Assembly (NCBI GenBank): GCA_027391075.1
Contig: DAHYHI010000103.1
Coordinates: 1 to 64,000 of the forward strand
Origin: JAJZAM01 sp027391075
GTDB lineage: Bacteria; Actinomycetota; Acidimicrobiia; Acidimicrobiales; Palsa-688
Direction of reading: 5' to 3'
Length of the DNA: 64,000 bases
The translations under genes and the position numbers were made by a program. How positions within the stretch are numbered: the stretch's first letter is position 1; every line of letters begins with the position of its first letter. The notes beneath the pieces were generated by a model. It was given only the letters and a program-made list of their open reading frames with translations, was not told the DNA's origin and made no database searches. This document shows positions 54,790-62,201 of this stretch, piece by piece.

Positions 54790-57539
54790 GCGGCGAGCCC
54801 GGCGCCAGCCCCTCGTGGGCTTCTTGCGACGCCGTCCTCGCAGACGGGGGAACGGTGCACATCCGGCCGATCACACCCTCCGACGCCACCCGGCTGGTCG
54901 AGCTGCACGGACGGCTCTCCGACGAGACGATCTACATGCGCTTTTTCTCTTTCCATCCCCGGCTGGGGGAAAAGGAGGTCGCGCACCTCACTACCGTCGA
55001 CGGCGTCGACCGCATGGCGCTGGTTGCGACCCTTCGCGGGGACTTGATCGGCATCTCCCGCTACGACCGTTCCCGCGACGATCCCGAGGAGGCCGAAGCG
55101 GCTTTCCTGGTCGAAGACGCTCATCAGGGTCGCGGTCTCGGCACCTTGCTGTTGGAGCACCTCGCCGTCTACGCGAGAGGCCAGGGCATAAGGCGATTCG
55201 TCGCTGACACCCTCCCGCAGAACACGGCCATGCAGGCGGTGTTTCGAAACGCCGGCTTCGTAGAAAAGGCGCGTTTCGACAATGGCGTCGTAAGAGTCGA
55301 GCTCGACATCGAACCGACGGCGACCACCACCGAGGCGATCGAGAGGCGCTGGGCGGACGCGGCCGCCGCGTCTATAGGAAGAGTGCTCAGGCCACGCTCG
55401 ATAGCTGTGATAGGCGCAGGACGGGCCCGTGGCGGTGTCGGCCACGAGCTTCTTCGTAACATCCTCGCCGGAGGTTTCAACGGCCCCGTATACCCAGTAA
55501 ACCCGTCCGCCCGTTCGGTGGCGAGCGTTCCGGCCTTCCCGAGCCTGTCCTCGATCGAAGCTGACGTCGACCTCGCAGTGATCTCCGTCCCGGCTGCTCA
55601 GGTCCCCGGGATCGTCGACGAGTGCGCTGCTAAGGGCGTCAAGGGTCTCGTCGTGGTCACCGCCGGTTTCGCCGAGCTCGGAGCGGGCGGGGCCGGCGTG
55701 CAGGCGGACCTGGTCCGCAAAGCCCGGGGTGCGGGGATGAGAATGGTCGGCCCTAACTGCATGGGCGTCGTCAACACCGACCCCGACGTGTCGATGAACG
55801 CCACATTCGCGTCCACGGCTCCTCTCGCCGGCAGGGTGGCCCTTTCGTCGCAGTCGGGTGGGCTGGGAATAGCCGTCCTCGAAGAGGCGCAGCGGCGGGG
55901 CCTTGGGCTGTCCAGTTTCGTGTCGGTCGGCAACAAAGCGGACATAAGCGGCAACGACCTGCTCAGGTACTGGCAGCGCGATGATTCCACCGATCTCATC
56001 CTCTTGTACCTGGAGTCGTTCGGCAATCCCCGCCGTTTCGCCCGAATCGCCCGCGAGGTGTCACGCACCAAGCCGATAGTCGCGGTCAAAGCAGGGCGCA
56101 GCCGGGCAGGCATCCGCGCTGCCGCTTCTCACACTGCGGCGCTCGCAAGCCCCGACGTGATGGTCGACGCATTGTTCCACCAGACCGGTGTCATCAGGGT
56201 CGACACATTGGAAGAGATGTTCGACGTAGCGGAAGTTCTCGCGTGCCAACCGGTCCCTGGCGGTCGACGGGTTGCGATAGTCGGCAACGCTGGCGGGCCG
56301 GGGATCCTCGCAGCGGACGCCTGCGAGGCGGCGGGCCTGGTGGTGGGTGAGCTTTCCCCAGCCTCCCAGGCGGCCCTGCGGGACTTCCTGCCGGCCGAGG
56401 CAGGCGTGGCAAACCCGGTGGACATGGTCGCCTCCGCGACGGCCGCGTCCTACCGGCGGGCTCTCGAAGTCGTCCTGGCAGACGACGGCGTCGACGCCGT
56501 GCTGACCATCTTCGCGCCGACGCTGCTGGCCACCGCTGACCACGTCGCGGCAGCCATCAATCAAGCAGCAGCCATCAACCAGGCTGCAGTCAACGATGCT
56601 GCGGTCGCCTCGGGCCAGAGGGTGCGAGCCAAGCCTGTGGTCGCCACTTTTCTCGGTCGATGGGACATCCCCGAAGGCCTTCGAAGCGATGATGTCAGAG
56701 TGCCCTCCTTCGCGTTTCCCGAGCCTGCCGCCCGCGCTCTCGCAAAGGTTTGCGCTTACGGCGACTGGCGTGGCCGGCCAGACGGGGATCTCCTCGGGCG
56801 CGAGGGGCTGCGAACTGGCGAAGCTGAGGCCGCAGTGCTCGAATGCCTAGCCGAGCATCCCGAGGGCGCGTGGCTGCCCCCGGAGCAGGTGGACACGGTG
56901 CTGGCGGCCTATTCGATCCCCTCTGCTGCGTCGGTCACGGTGCTGTCCGCCTCCGAGGCCGCTGAAGCCGCCTCAGAGGTAGGCCTGCCCGTGGCGCTCA
57001 AAGCGGTCGGCCCGCTCTTGGTTCACAAGACCGACGTGGGCGGCGTTGAACTATCGTTGAAGTCACCCGACGAAGTATCCGAGGGATTCCAGTCGATGAA
57101 AGCCCGTCTAGGCGACGCCATGACGGGCGCTCTAGTCCAAGCGATGGTCCCGGCGGGCGTAGAAACGGTGGTCGGGCTGGTCCAGGACCACCTGTTCGGG
57201 CCGTTGATCATGTTCGGCAGCGGCGGTACCGCCGTGGAGGTCTTCGGGGACCAAGCTTTCCGCTGCCTCCCGTTGAGCGACCTGGACGCAGCCGAACTGG
57301 TCCGCTCCACGAAAGGGTCCGCCCTCCTCGGCGGCTATAGGGGTGCGGCCCCTGTCGACATCGCCTCCCTCGAAACTTTGGTGATGCGGGTCGCTCAACT
57401 CGCAGAGGACCTCCCCGAGATAGCGGAGATGGACCTCAACCCGGTCGTGGTGAGCGAGAGCGGAGCGGTCGTGGTCGACGCGAAGATACGCGTCGAGATC
57501 CCCCCGTCCAGACCCGACCCTACCCTAAGACGACTTTAA
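54786..57539 (+). CDS. GNAT acetyltransferase fused to ADP-forming acyl-CoA synthetase
   Basis: 917 residues. The N-terminal GNAT domain (about 10-175) has VEDAHQGRGLGTLLLEHLA (acetyl-CoA loop). Then a CoA-binding domain (SIAVIGAGRARGGVGHELLR), a succinyl-CoA ligase-like domain with SHTAALAS (His449, the phosphohistidine position) and a C-terminal ATP-grasp region (PVALKAVGPLLVHKTDVGGV). PatZ-type protein acetyltransferases have the reverse order and often lost the His; here His is kept, so acetate to acetyl-CoA with ADP formation remains possible. An AAINQ-AAAINQ-AAVNDA repeat lies at about 589-605. Last gene of the operon. Confidence 0.87.
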   Translation: MSGEPGASPSWASCDAVLADGGTVHIRPITPSDATRLVELHGRLSDETIYMRFFSFHPRLGEKEVAHLTTVDGVDRMALVATLRGDLIGISRYDRSRDDPEEAEAAFLVEDAHQGRGLGTLLLEHLAVYARGQGIRRFVADTLPQNTAMQAVFRNAGFVEKARFDNGVVRVELDIEPTATTTEAIERRWADAAAASIGRVLRPRSIAVIGAGRARGGVGHELLRNILAGGFNGPVYPVNPSARSVASVPAFPSLSSIEADVDLAVISVPAAQVPGIVDECAAKGVKGLVVVTAGFAELGAGGAGVQADLVRKARGAGMRMVGPNCMGVVNTDPDVSMNATFASTAPLAGRVALSSQSGGLGIAVLEEAQRRGLGLSSFVSVGNKADISGNDLLRYWQRDDSTDLILLYLESFGNPRRFARIAREVSRTKPIVAVKAGRSRAGIRAAASHTAALASPDVMVDALFHQTGVIRVDTLEEMFDVAEVLACQPVPGGRRVAIVGNAGGPGILAADACEAAGLVVGELSPASQAALRDFLPAEAGVANPVDMVASATAASYRRALEVVLADDGVDAVLTIFAPTLLATADHVAAAINQAAAINQAAVNDAAVASGQRVRAKPVVATFLGRWDIPEGLRSDDVRVPSFAFPEPAARALAKVCAYGDWRGRPDGDLLGREGLRTGEAEAAVLECLAEHPEGAWLPPEQVDTVLAAYSIPSAASVTVLSASEAAEAASEVGLPVALKAVGPLLVHKTDVGGVELSLKSPDEVSEGFQSMKARLGDAMTGALVQAMVPAGVETVVGLVQDHLFGPLIMFGSGGTAVEVFGDQAFRCLPLSDLDAAELVRSTKGSALLGGYRGAAPVDIASLETLVMRVAQLAEDLPEIAEMDLNPVVVSESGAVVVDAKIRVEIPPSRPDPTLRRL

Positions 57540-57610
57540 CGAGCGCCCGGCAAGCCCGGGGCCCGGGCCGATCCCCGCCCCCGAACGCCGAAGCCGAACG
57601 CCGAACGCGA

Positions 57611-57642
57611 AAAAGGCCCGGAGGCTAAGCTCCGGGCCTTTT
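57611..57642. terminator. Strong bidirectional terminator
   Basis: AAAAGGCCCGGAG (57611-57623) and CTCCGGGCCTTTT (57630-57642) form a perfect 13-bp stem with loop GCTAAG, ending in T on one side and A on the other. It lies between the convergent ends of the GNAT fusion (57539) and the small membrane protein (57661). Confidence 0.93.
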
Positions 57643-57660
57643 GACTATCGGTTGGAATGA

Positions 57661-58266
57661 TTAGCTGACCGGCGTGGGAGTGGGGATCCCGAGGTGGCCG
57701 GCGAGGACTTCCTCAGTGGGCGCTACCTTGCGAACGTGCCAGAAGCCGAGCCCTGTGAGAATCGCCATGACCGCTGCGAGGATGAAGCTTGCGATGCCTG
57801 CTACCAGCGAGATCGTCGCGAACTCCGAGAAGGCGTAGGCTTCGAGGAGAAGACCCCTAAGCGTGGTGCCTTGGAAGACGGTCTGGACCTCAGCTTTGAG
57901 CGCGGCGTTGTTTGGCTGGGCCTGCGATGCGGCGGAGACTTTGGCGTATACCCCTCCGTAGGGCATTTCCGACAGGTGCACTGCGATGAAGTGGTCGGCG
58001 TACGCTTCGGCTTCGGGACCGGTAGTCAGTGGCTTACCGGCGTACTGGCCTAGGTACTGTTGCATCGACGCTGTGATCTCGCCCCCGTTTGGATGAGCCA
58101 GCTGTGACGCTGTCGGGAAAGTTATCTGCTGTTCGGCGAGCTGGCTGTGCACGTTGGAGTTGGCGAACGAATAACCCCACATGAGCAAAGCCCCGGCCAC
58201 GATCAACACGATCGTCAGCACGAGTCCACCAGCTGTCAGAAGTGTGTCGAATGTCTTACGGCGCAT
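57661..58266 (-). CDS. Membrane protein with two transmembrane helices, unknown function
   Basis: 201 residues from ATG 58266, which has AAGGAG nine bases before it; the longer reading from 58347 is disfavoured. One helix near the N-terminus (LLTAGGLVLTIVLIVAGALL), then an extracytoplasmic domain of about 120 residues (FPTASQLAHPNGGEITASMQ; FIAVHLSEMPYGGVYAKVSA), and a second helix near the end (ISLVAGIASFILAAVMAILT) before a Pro/Thr tail. No family recognised, though similar proteins seem to occur beside Usp or fermentation genes in actinobacteria (impression only). The leader carries unusual inverted repeats and the divergent DosR-like sites. Confidence 0.75.
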   Translation of the reverse strand: MRRKTFDTLLTAGGLVLTIVLIVAGALLMWGYSFANSNVHSQLAEQQITFPTASQLAHPNGGEITASMQQYLGQYAGKPLTTGPEAEAYADHFIAVHLSEMPYGGVYAKVSAASQAQPNNAALKAEVQTVFQGTTLRGLLLEAYAFSEFATISLVAGIASFILAAVMAILTGLGFWHVRKVAPTEEVLAGHLGIPTPTPVS

Positions 58267-58302
58267 TATTCCCATCTCCTTGTCGTGTCGGGTCGCCCGG
58301 GA

Positions 58303-58386
58303 CCACCTTGGTCTTCGGACCTCCAACCCTGAGCACATCTCCATCATGAACCAAGGTGGGTTCCCTCCGGTAGGGTCCGAAGACCC
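58303..58386 (-). promoter_or_regulatory. Interleaved inverted repeats in the leader of the membrane-protein gene
   Basis: CCACCTTGG (58303-58311) is the complement of CCAAGGTGG (58351-58359), and GGTCTTCGGACC (58310-58321) of GGTCCGAAGACC (58375-58386); the order A-B-A'-B' would be a pseudoknot or two exclusive folds. In minus-strand RNA, 58386 to 58373 forms a stem with a C(UUCG)G tetraloop. Regulatory role is inferred. Confidence 0.5.
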
Positions 58387-58395
58387 CTATTGGAT

Positions 58396-58428
58396 GTGAC
58401 GAAAGTCCCGGGTAGTGACTTTCGGCCC
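58396..58428. promoter_or_regulatory. Two DosR-box-like sites between divergent genes
   Basis: Minus-strand GGGACTTTCGTCAC (58409-58396) matches the DosR core GGGACTWWAGTCCC at about 12 of 14; plus-strand GTGACTTTCGGCCC (58415-58428) at about 11 of 14. Centres are 19 bases apart, a spacing seen for paired DosR boxes. They lie between the membrane-protein gene and the CxxC gene. Confidence 0.5.
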
Positions 58429-58472
58429 TGTCTCATTCTGGGCGCGGCTCTTAACATTGGAGGGTAGGCAAC

Positions 58473-58862
58473 TTGGCAAAGGGAGGTGTGATGCCGGCAA
58501 CTTCTAAGGTGGCGACACACGAACGGACGGCCGAGGTGATGCTCGGCTTCGCCAAGCGAGGCTACGCCCGAGCGCTGCAAGTGGCTCACGGCCATCTTTG
58601 GTGCCCGTCGTGCGACACCGACTTCGACTCCCACGACTTGGCCGTCGAAGAGACGGTCGCTACCAGCGCCGGACCGGACGGTTCGCAAGCCACCGTCTAC
58701 GCTCTGCGCTGCACCACCTGCGGAGCCGCCGGGGTCTGGGTGGTCCGCCATCCCGCGTCAGACGACGACCTCCGCCTCATCGAATGGGTGGATGCCCTCT
58801 CGAAGCCCTCCGGGAACGGGGATCGACCTCCACAGCACTGCCAGAACTTCTCCCACGGCTAA
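58473..58862 (+). CDS. Small CxxC (zinc-ribbon-like) protein, unknown function
   Basis: 129 residues from TTG 58473, with GGAGG nine bases before; ATG 58491 with its own GGAGG at four bases is the alternative. Two CxxC pairs (HLWCPSCDTDFD and LRCTTCGAAGVW), about 40 residues apart, suggest a zinc ribbon or rubredoxin-like metal site. N-terminal part is helical. No catalytic motif. It is placed behind the two DosR-like sites and is convergent with the stress-protein operon. Confidence 0.65.
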   Translation: MAKGGVMPATSKVATHERTAEVMLGFAKRGYARALQVAHGHLWCPSCDTDFDSHDLAVEETVATSAGPDGSQATVYALRCTTCGAAGVWVVRHPASDDDLRLIEWVDALSKPSGNGDRPPQHCQNFSHG

Positions 58863-58866
58863 CGGC

Positions 58867-59319
58867 CTAGTCGAAGGGTACTACCGCTACCGGGCACGGC
58901 GGCCGGTGAGCCAACTGGCTGCTCGTGCTTCCAAGCAGCGACGATCCACCTAGCCCCCGGCAACCAACGACGATCAAATCCGTCCGCTCGGAATTGGCTA
59001 CTTCACGTAGAACCCTTTCGGGAGGGCCGTAGGCCAGTTGACAGTCGAAATGCCGTTTTCTGCGGACCAGGGGTTCGCACCACTCCTCTGCCATTCGGCG
59101 CCCTATCTCAGCTTCGTGGTGCTCTACTGGGACAGGCTCGCCGGCCGGTCGAAGGTGCTCGATAAGACCGAGGGCGTGCACCGCTATCACTTCGGCCCCG
59201 GTCGCGTCGCCGAGCGCGGCGGCCCACTCGACCGCCGCGGTGCTGTTGGGTGACCCGTCGACCCCGACGACGATCCTTGAGATCACTGTCCCGGTCGAAT
59301 GGTCGTTTTGGGATGCCAC
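58867..59319 (-). CDS. Universal stress protein (UspA family)
   Basis: 150 residues, single Usp domain with VVGVDGSPNSTAAVEWAAAL and VVGCRGLGGSSLLGSTSSQL. The ATP loop usually is G-2x-G-9x-G-S/T; here the spacer before GS is seven residues, two fewer than normal, so ATP binding is uncertain. It follows the second Usp gene by 15 bases and forms an operon with it. Confidence 0.9.
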   Translation of the reverse strand: MASQNDHSTGTVISRIVVGVDGSPNSTAAVEWAAALGDATGAEVIAVHALGLIEHLRPAGEPVPVEHHEAEIGRRMAEEWCEPLVRRKRHFDCQLAYGPPERVLREVANSERTDLIVVGCRGLGGSSLLGSTSSQLAHRPPCPVAVVPFD

Positions 59320-59334
59320 TGGATGCGAAGGCCG

Positions 59335-59757
59335 TCAGCCGCGCACCACGACCACCGCCGGGGCGGTCGCGTGGCTCACCAAGTGGAGGCTGACCGAGCC
59401 GGCGATCAGTCCCGCGACCGTCGAGTGACCCCGGGAGCCGACCACGAGCATCGCTGCTTCGCTTGACGCGTCTTCGAGAACCTTCGACGCATGACCACGG
59501 ACAGCTCTAGCGCTCCAATCAACGCCGGCCGGGGTGGCTACGGCGTCGACTTCTTTCTCCAAGCGCGTCTGGGTGTAATCCCCGAGCTCCGAGTCGCTCC
59601 CGAACTCGCCAGGACTCCACGCCTGGACCACCTCCACTGACATGCCCAACGCAACAGCGTGGCTCAGAGCCCAGTCGAGGGCCCGCTGCGAACCTGGGCT
59701 GCCGTCGAATCCGACGACTATCTTCTCGGAGTTTGCTGCATCAGCTTGATCGGCCAT
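59335..59757 (-). CDS. Universal stress protein (UspA family)
   Basis: 140 residues. The ATP-binding loop GSRGHSTVAGLIAGS has the exact G-2x-G-9x-G-S pattern. Starts KIVVGFDGSPGSQRALDWAL. Usp proteins are part of dormancy and hypoxia regulons such as DosR in mycobacteria. It is transcribed away from the site pair at 59840-59885 and heads the two-gene operon. Confidence 0.93.
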   Translation of the reverse strand: MADQADAANSEKIVVGFDGSPGSQRALDWALSHAVALGMSVEVVQAWSPGEFGSDSELGDYTQTRLEKEVDAVATPAGVDWSARAVRGHASKVLEDASSEAAMLVVGSRGHSTVAGLIAGSVSLHLVSHATAPAVVVVRG

Positions 59758-59839
59758 GACCGCTCTCCTTACCTTGCCGACATGTCACCCATGTCACCGA
59801 ATGTTCAACTCCAAAGCTAGGACTCCGCGCTGACGGGTC

Positions 59840-59885
59840 GTAGAGCCGGAAGTCACTTTCAGCCGATCGTGACCTAAGGCCCTAC
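59840..59885. promoter_or_regulatory. Divergent pair of DosR-box-like sites
   Basis: Minus strand GTGACTTCCGGCTCTAC (59856-59840) and plus strand GTGACCTAAGGCCCTAC (59869-59885) share GTGAC-YT-nn-GGC-YCTAC and are 12 bases apart. The first points to the two Usp genes, the second to the 60013 operon. They agree with the site at 50335 and those at 58396-58428. Confidence 0.55.
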
Positions 59886-60012
59886 CGGGAACACCTCGGA
59901 AGCGACGATGATTGAGTCACAGCCCTTGAGGCACACAAGCCAGGAGGACCCGCAAGGGTCCACTTGGGTGACAGCACCGCCTGTCACAGCAAGCAATTCC
60001 AAAGGAGCAGCA

Positions 60013-60534
60013 ATGAACGAGCACACCAACGAACCGCAGCCCCAGGCCGATGCCGGCCAACCCAGCGCCGCCGACCTGCAGAAGGTCCTGCAGCGCTACG
60101 CAGATCAGACGGGTAGCGTGTCGGCTGCTAGCGCTCACCGTCTCGCCCAGGAGAACGGATGGTCCGGCCGTCTGGTCGAAGTGCTCGAGCTGCTGGCGGA
60201 GAGCGACCAGAGGATGGGTTACGTCGCCGGGGGACGCCATCCCGACGAGATCGCCACCTGGGTGGCGGTTTGGGCTGAGTCCCCCCTGGAAATCTCGAAG
60301 ATCGCGATGGTCATGCGCTCGGGCGGCTGGGATCCCGACCCGTTCGTGGCGCTCGACAAGGCGGGAATCTTGGAGGCGCTCCTCGTCGCACCCGACGGCA
60401 CCACAAGGCACGTCGAAGGTGAGCTCGTGGGTGCCTGGTTGAGCGACGAGCTCGCCATGGCTGACGACGACGAGATCGTCGCCAAGGCGACAGCGCTGAT
60501 AGCCAGCGACGGCGTCGAAGCCAAAGCCAAGTGA
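60013..60534 (+). CDS. Unknown protein heading the flavoprotein/PFOR operon
   Basis: 173 residues from ATG 60013, with AAGGAG five bases before it, a sure start. An N-terminal Gln/Pro-rich part is followed by a helical domain (SAADLQKVLQRYADQTGSVS, then AHRLAQENGWSGRLVEVLEL; PLEISKIAMVMRSGGWDPDP). The end is acidic then Lys-rich. No family recognised and no cofactor motif seen; helical ACT- or TPR-like folds are possible. Overlaps the next gene by 4 bases (GTGA), so it is coupled to the flavoprotein; a regulator or subunit role is a guess. Confidence 0.75.
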   Translation: MNEHTNEPQPQADAGQPSAADLQKVLQRYADQTGSVSAASAHRLAQENGWSGRLVEVLELLAESDQRMGYVAGGRHPDEIATWVAVWAESPLEISKIAMVMRSGGWDPDPFVALDKAGILEALLVAPDGTTRHVEGELVGAWLSDELAMADDDEIVAKATALIASDGVEAKAK

Positions 60535-62201
60535 AACCGGCTGACCTCGCCGCCCTACCCGACCTGGCAGGGGAGGTCCCTATGGCAGGGCCGACCAGGA
60601 CCCGCCGGCCGGTGTACGTGGACCTGCTACCACCCTGCAACTCGGCGTGCCCGGCCGGCGAGAACATCCAGGCGTGGCTGGCTCACCTCCAAGCCGGTCA
60701 CGCTAAAGCAGCGTGGGAGGCCTTGGTCGCCGACAACCCCTTCCCGGCGGTGGAAGGCAGGGTCTGCTACCACCCTTGCGAGAGCTCCTGCAACCGGGCC
60801 GACCTCGACAGCGCTGTCTCCATCCACGCAGTCGAGCGCTACCTGGGGGACTTGGCAGTCGAGCACGGGTGGGAGCTACCGCCGCCGCTACCAGACAGCA
60901 CCAGGAGGGTCCTTGTCGTAGGCGCAGGGCCGAGCGGACTTTCCGCCGCCTACCACCTCGCCAGGGCGGGACATAGCGTAGAGGTCTTCGACTCCGGCGA
61001 AGCCCCTGGCGGGATGATGCGCTACGGGATCCCCGCCTACAGGCTGCCCCGCGAGACTCTCGACGCGGAGATCTCCCGGTTGGCCTCCTACGGAGTGTCG
61101 ATCACCACCAACCGTAAGGTGACCGACCTTGAGGCGATTAGGGCCGAAGGTGCTTTCGACGCAGTGTTCGTGGCGGTCGGCGCGCACCTTTCCAAGAAGG
61201 TGGACATACCCAACCGCGACGCGGGCCGGATCCTCGAAGCGGTCAGCTTCCTCCGTGACGTCGCGAGCGGCGAACGGCCGGTGATAGGCCGGCGCGTCGC
61301 TGTGTACGGAGGTGGTAACACCGCTATGGACGCCGCCCGAACCGCGCGCAGGCTCGGCGCGTCCGAGGCGGTCGTCGTGTACCGCAGGACCGCCGACCAG
61401 ATGAGCGCGCACCCCGAAGAGGCAGCCGAGGCCCAGGCCGAAGGAGTGAAGATCAACTGGCTGCGGAGCATCAGCGCTTTCGAAGGCTCCGACCTGCTCG
61501 TGGAGGTGATGGAGCTCGACGCAGACGGGATCGCCCGCCCGACCGGGCGGGCCGAGCGCATCCCCGCTGACAGTCTGATCCTCGCCGTCGGTCAAGACAC
61601 CGACACCTCGTTTCTGCGTTCCGTGCCCGGCGTCGAGTTCAACTTGGACGGCACCGTGGTCGTCTCGCAGGCGATGATGACCGGCTGCCCCGGCGTCTTC
61701 GCAGGTGGCGACATGGTCCCTGCCGAACGGACGGTTACCGTCGGGATCGGGCATGGCAGGAAAGCCGCCCGCCACATCGACGCCTGGCTACGCCACGAAG
61801 ACGGTTACGCCCCCCCCAAGCACGATTTGGCCTCGTTCGACAAGCTTCACCTGTGGTATTTCGCCGACGCGGACCGCCGGGCGCAACCCCAAGTATCTCC
61901 AGACGAGCGGCTATCCGACTTCACCGAGGTCACCGGCGGTCTGAGCGACAGGCAGGCGAGCTTCGAAGCCGGACGGTGCCTTTCGTGCGGTAACTGCTTC
62001 GAGTGCGACGGATGCCTTGGCGCTTGCCCGGAGGACGCGGTCATAAAGCTCGGCGTGGGCAACCGGTACCGATTCGACTACGACCGCTGCACGGGCTGCG
62101 CTGTCTGCTTCGAGCAGTGCCCGGTGCACGCGATCGTAATGGTCGAAGAGTCCGGTGTAGCGGCCGAAGACTCCGGGGCCGAGAAGATGGAGGTCTGCTA
62201 G
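60531..62201 (+). CDS. GltD-like FAD/NAD(P)-binding iron-sulfur oxidoreductase
   Basis: 556 residues. N-terminal Fer4_20 domain with cysteines 36, 40, 79, 83, 87 (PPCNSACPAGE; VCYHPCESSCN). FAD Rossmann loop GAGPSG at 131-136, NAD(P) loop GGGNTAMDAARTAR, and two C-terminal 4Fe-4S sites (CLSCGNCFECDGCLGACP and CTGCAVCFEQCP). This fits an electron-transfer subunit linking NAD(P)H, ferredoxin and the downstream pyruvate oxidoreductase. It overlaps the unknown gene and touches the start of nifJ (TAG then ATG). Confidence 0.88.
   Translation: MKPADLAALPDLAGEVPMAGPTRTRRPVYVDLLPPCNSACPAGENIQAWLAHLQAGHAKAAWEALVADNPFPAVEGRVCYHPCESSCNRADLDSAVSIHAVERYLGDLAVEHGWELPPPLPDSTRRVLVVGAGPSGLSAAYHLARAGHSVEVFDSGEAPGGMMRYGIPAYRLPRETLDAEISRLASYGVSITTNRKVTDLEAIRAEGAFDAVFVAVGAHLSKKVDIPNRDAGRILEAVSFLRDVASGERPVIGRRVAVYGGGNTAMDAARTARRLGASEAVVVYRRTADQMSAHPEEAAEAQAEGVKINWLRSISAFEGSDLLVEVMELDADGIARPTGRAERIPADSLILAVGQDTDTSFLRSVPGVEFNLDGTVVVSQAMMTGCPGVFAGGDMVPAERTVTVGIGHGRKAARHIDAWLRHEDGYAPPKHDLASFDKLHLWYFADADRRAQPQVSPDERLSDFTEVTGGLSDRQASFEAGRCLSCGNCFECDGCLGACPEDAVIKLGVGNRYRFDYDRCTGCAVCFEQCPVHAIVMVEESGVAAEDSGAEKMEVC

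Noticed and set aside
57540..57610. Small gene or RNA before the terminator
   Set aside because: Only C/G-rich low-complexity repeats (CCGAACGCCGAA); no start with ribosome site and no stable fold besides the terminator.
60888..61775. Open frame opposite the GltD-like gene
   Set aside because: Shadow of a gene with FAD and iron-sulfur motifs.
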